DNA of 64,000 nt from the NCBI RefSeq assembly GCF_023973825.1, contig NC_090120.1, forward strand, positions 1,743,501-1,807,500. Direction: 5' to 3'. The position numbers were made by a program, and so were the translations under genes. Shown piece after piece: positions 63,601-64,000 of this stretch (its first letter is position 1; the number at the start of each line of letters is the position of its first letter). The DNA comes from Plasmodium brasilianum. Its lineage: Eukaryota; Apicomplexa; Aconoidasida; Haemosporida; Plasmodiidae. The notes under the pieces are model-generated. The model made no database searches and was not told the origin of the DNA. It saw only the letters and a program-made list of their open reading frames with translations.

Positions 63601-64000
63601 CTATTCTAATTTTCTTTGATTTCAGTTTTATCATGTGAAATATACCAGAGCCTGTTCCTTTTCTATAATACATGTGTTTATTTTTATCTTTTCTTTTTCT
63701 GCATTGTACTAAAGAATTAGTATCAAAGATTATTTTGTTAATTCCAAACCATATGTTTATTAAATCTTTAATATGTATAAGACCTACAACACACTCAGAT
63801 ATGTTTCTATTAAGCACAGGTATTCTTGAAAACCCACTTTTCAAAATTTTCTTTATCGTATGGTAATTTATAAAACTATTATAATCAATTCCAAACACAT
63901 AATCTATATCAGTCATAATATGTATCACTTTGTATTGGGATAACTCTAGTGCACTTACAACAATCTTTGCTTCATCTTCGTTTAGTATGCCCGCTGCACT
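60610..64000 (-). CDS. CNNM/CorC-type CBS-domain protein, 5' partial
   Basis: The frame is open at the window's right edge, so the N-terminus (probably the DUF21 membrane domain) is missing. Visible exons are 61120-64000, 60848-60904 and 60610-60656. Splicing at 61120 avoids an early stop and adds DTACEYMILSKNEYMDMII and CYDNNEVDEIIGDN. The start, NEDEAKIVVSALEL, then VIHIMTDIDYVFGIDYN, matches the CNNM junction between membrane domain and CBS1. CBS1 ends at VGLIHIKDLINI. CBS2 (about 62130-62400; GVDYDESILSLLSFFKSANN, IGIITLEDVIEMLLQEEI) follows after a low-complexity insertion of roughly 430 residues. A cyclic-nucleotide-binding-homology-like segment (LTKDEYLLKENTFLNYAIILMKGKV, about 61560-61660) comes next. 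CNNM proteins bind Mg-ATP through the CBS pair and control Mg2+ transport at membranes. Confidence 0.85.

Noticed and set aside
1..64000. tRNA, rRNA or transposon
   Set aside because: No T-arm consensus with a foldable cloverleaf, no rRNA-like block and no transposase or reverse-transcriptase motif was seen on either strand.

Overview
The window looks like a nuclear chromosome segment of a malaria parasite (Plasmodium). Base composition is about 80% A+T. Proteins are rich in Asn and Lys with long asparagine runs, introns are short and (A/T)-rich with GT..AG ends, homopolymer A/T tracts are abundant, and many minisatellites lie between genes. There are no bacterial-type operons, tRNAs, rRNAs or CRISPR arrays. 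The species cannot be fixed from sequence alone. From memory, the P. falciparum proteasome beta-1 gene (PF3D7_0931800) lies on the chromosome 9 arm near its centromere, so this is probably the orthologous centromere block. That placement is inference.

Layout. 1-10031: 3' part of a giant RCC1-repeat protein (+). 10032-16827: a gene-free block whose core (about 13000-15480) is nearly pure A/T with a 33-bp tandem array, the signature of a Plasmodium regional centromere. 16828-18249: coiled-coil protein (-). 20256-21020: two-exon mitochondrial-type NFU iron-sulfur protein (-). 21459-22285: possible small gene (+). 22301-24817: HBS1/eEF1A-like ribosome-rescue GTPase (-). 26037-27266: possible micro-exon gene (+). 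29034-31721: RRP1/Nop52 rRNA-processing protein (+), broken twice at long poly-A tracts with compensating frame changes. 32543-33385: secreted or membrane protein with VDQST repeats (+). 35964-37166: signal-peptide protein with exact 150-bp tandem duplications (+). 38220-38904: possible small gene (-). 39626-41266: four-exon UBA-PUB protein (+). 41787-43050: three-exon unknown (-). 46497-47442: CFAP299-like protein (+). 48333-50737: PIH1-domain dynein-assembly type protein (+). 51618-52460: proteasome beta-1 (-). 54370-55798: three-exon adenylate-kinase-like protein with a degenerate P-loop (-). 58548-60040: five-exon small membrane protein (+). 60610-64000: CNNM/CBS-domain magnesium-transporter-type protein (-), 5' end outside the window.

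Functional themes. Translation and ribosome biogenesis (HBS1, RRP1), protein quality control (beta-1 subunit, a PUB protein expected to bind Cdc48/p97), Fe-S cluster delivery (NFU), and a group of flagellum-associated families (CFAP299, PIH1, perhaps the AK-like protein) that in Plasmodium would act in the male gamete. Splice junctions were inferred by eye from GT/AG sites, phase agreement and family motifs. No transcript evidence was available.
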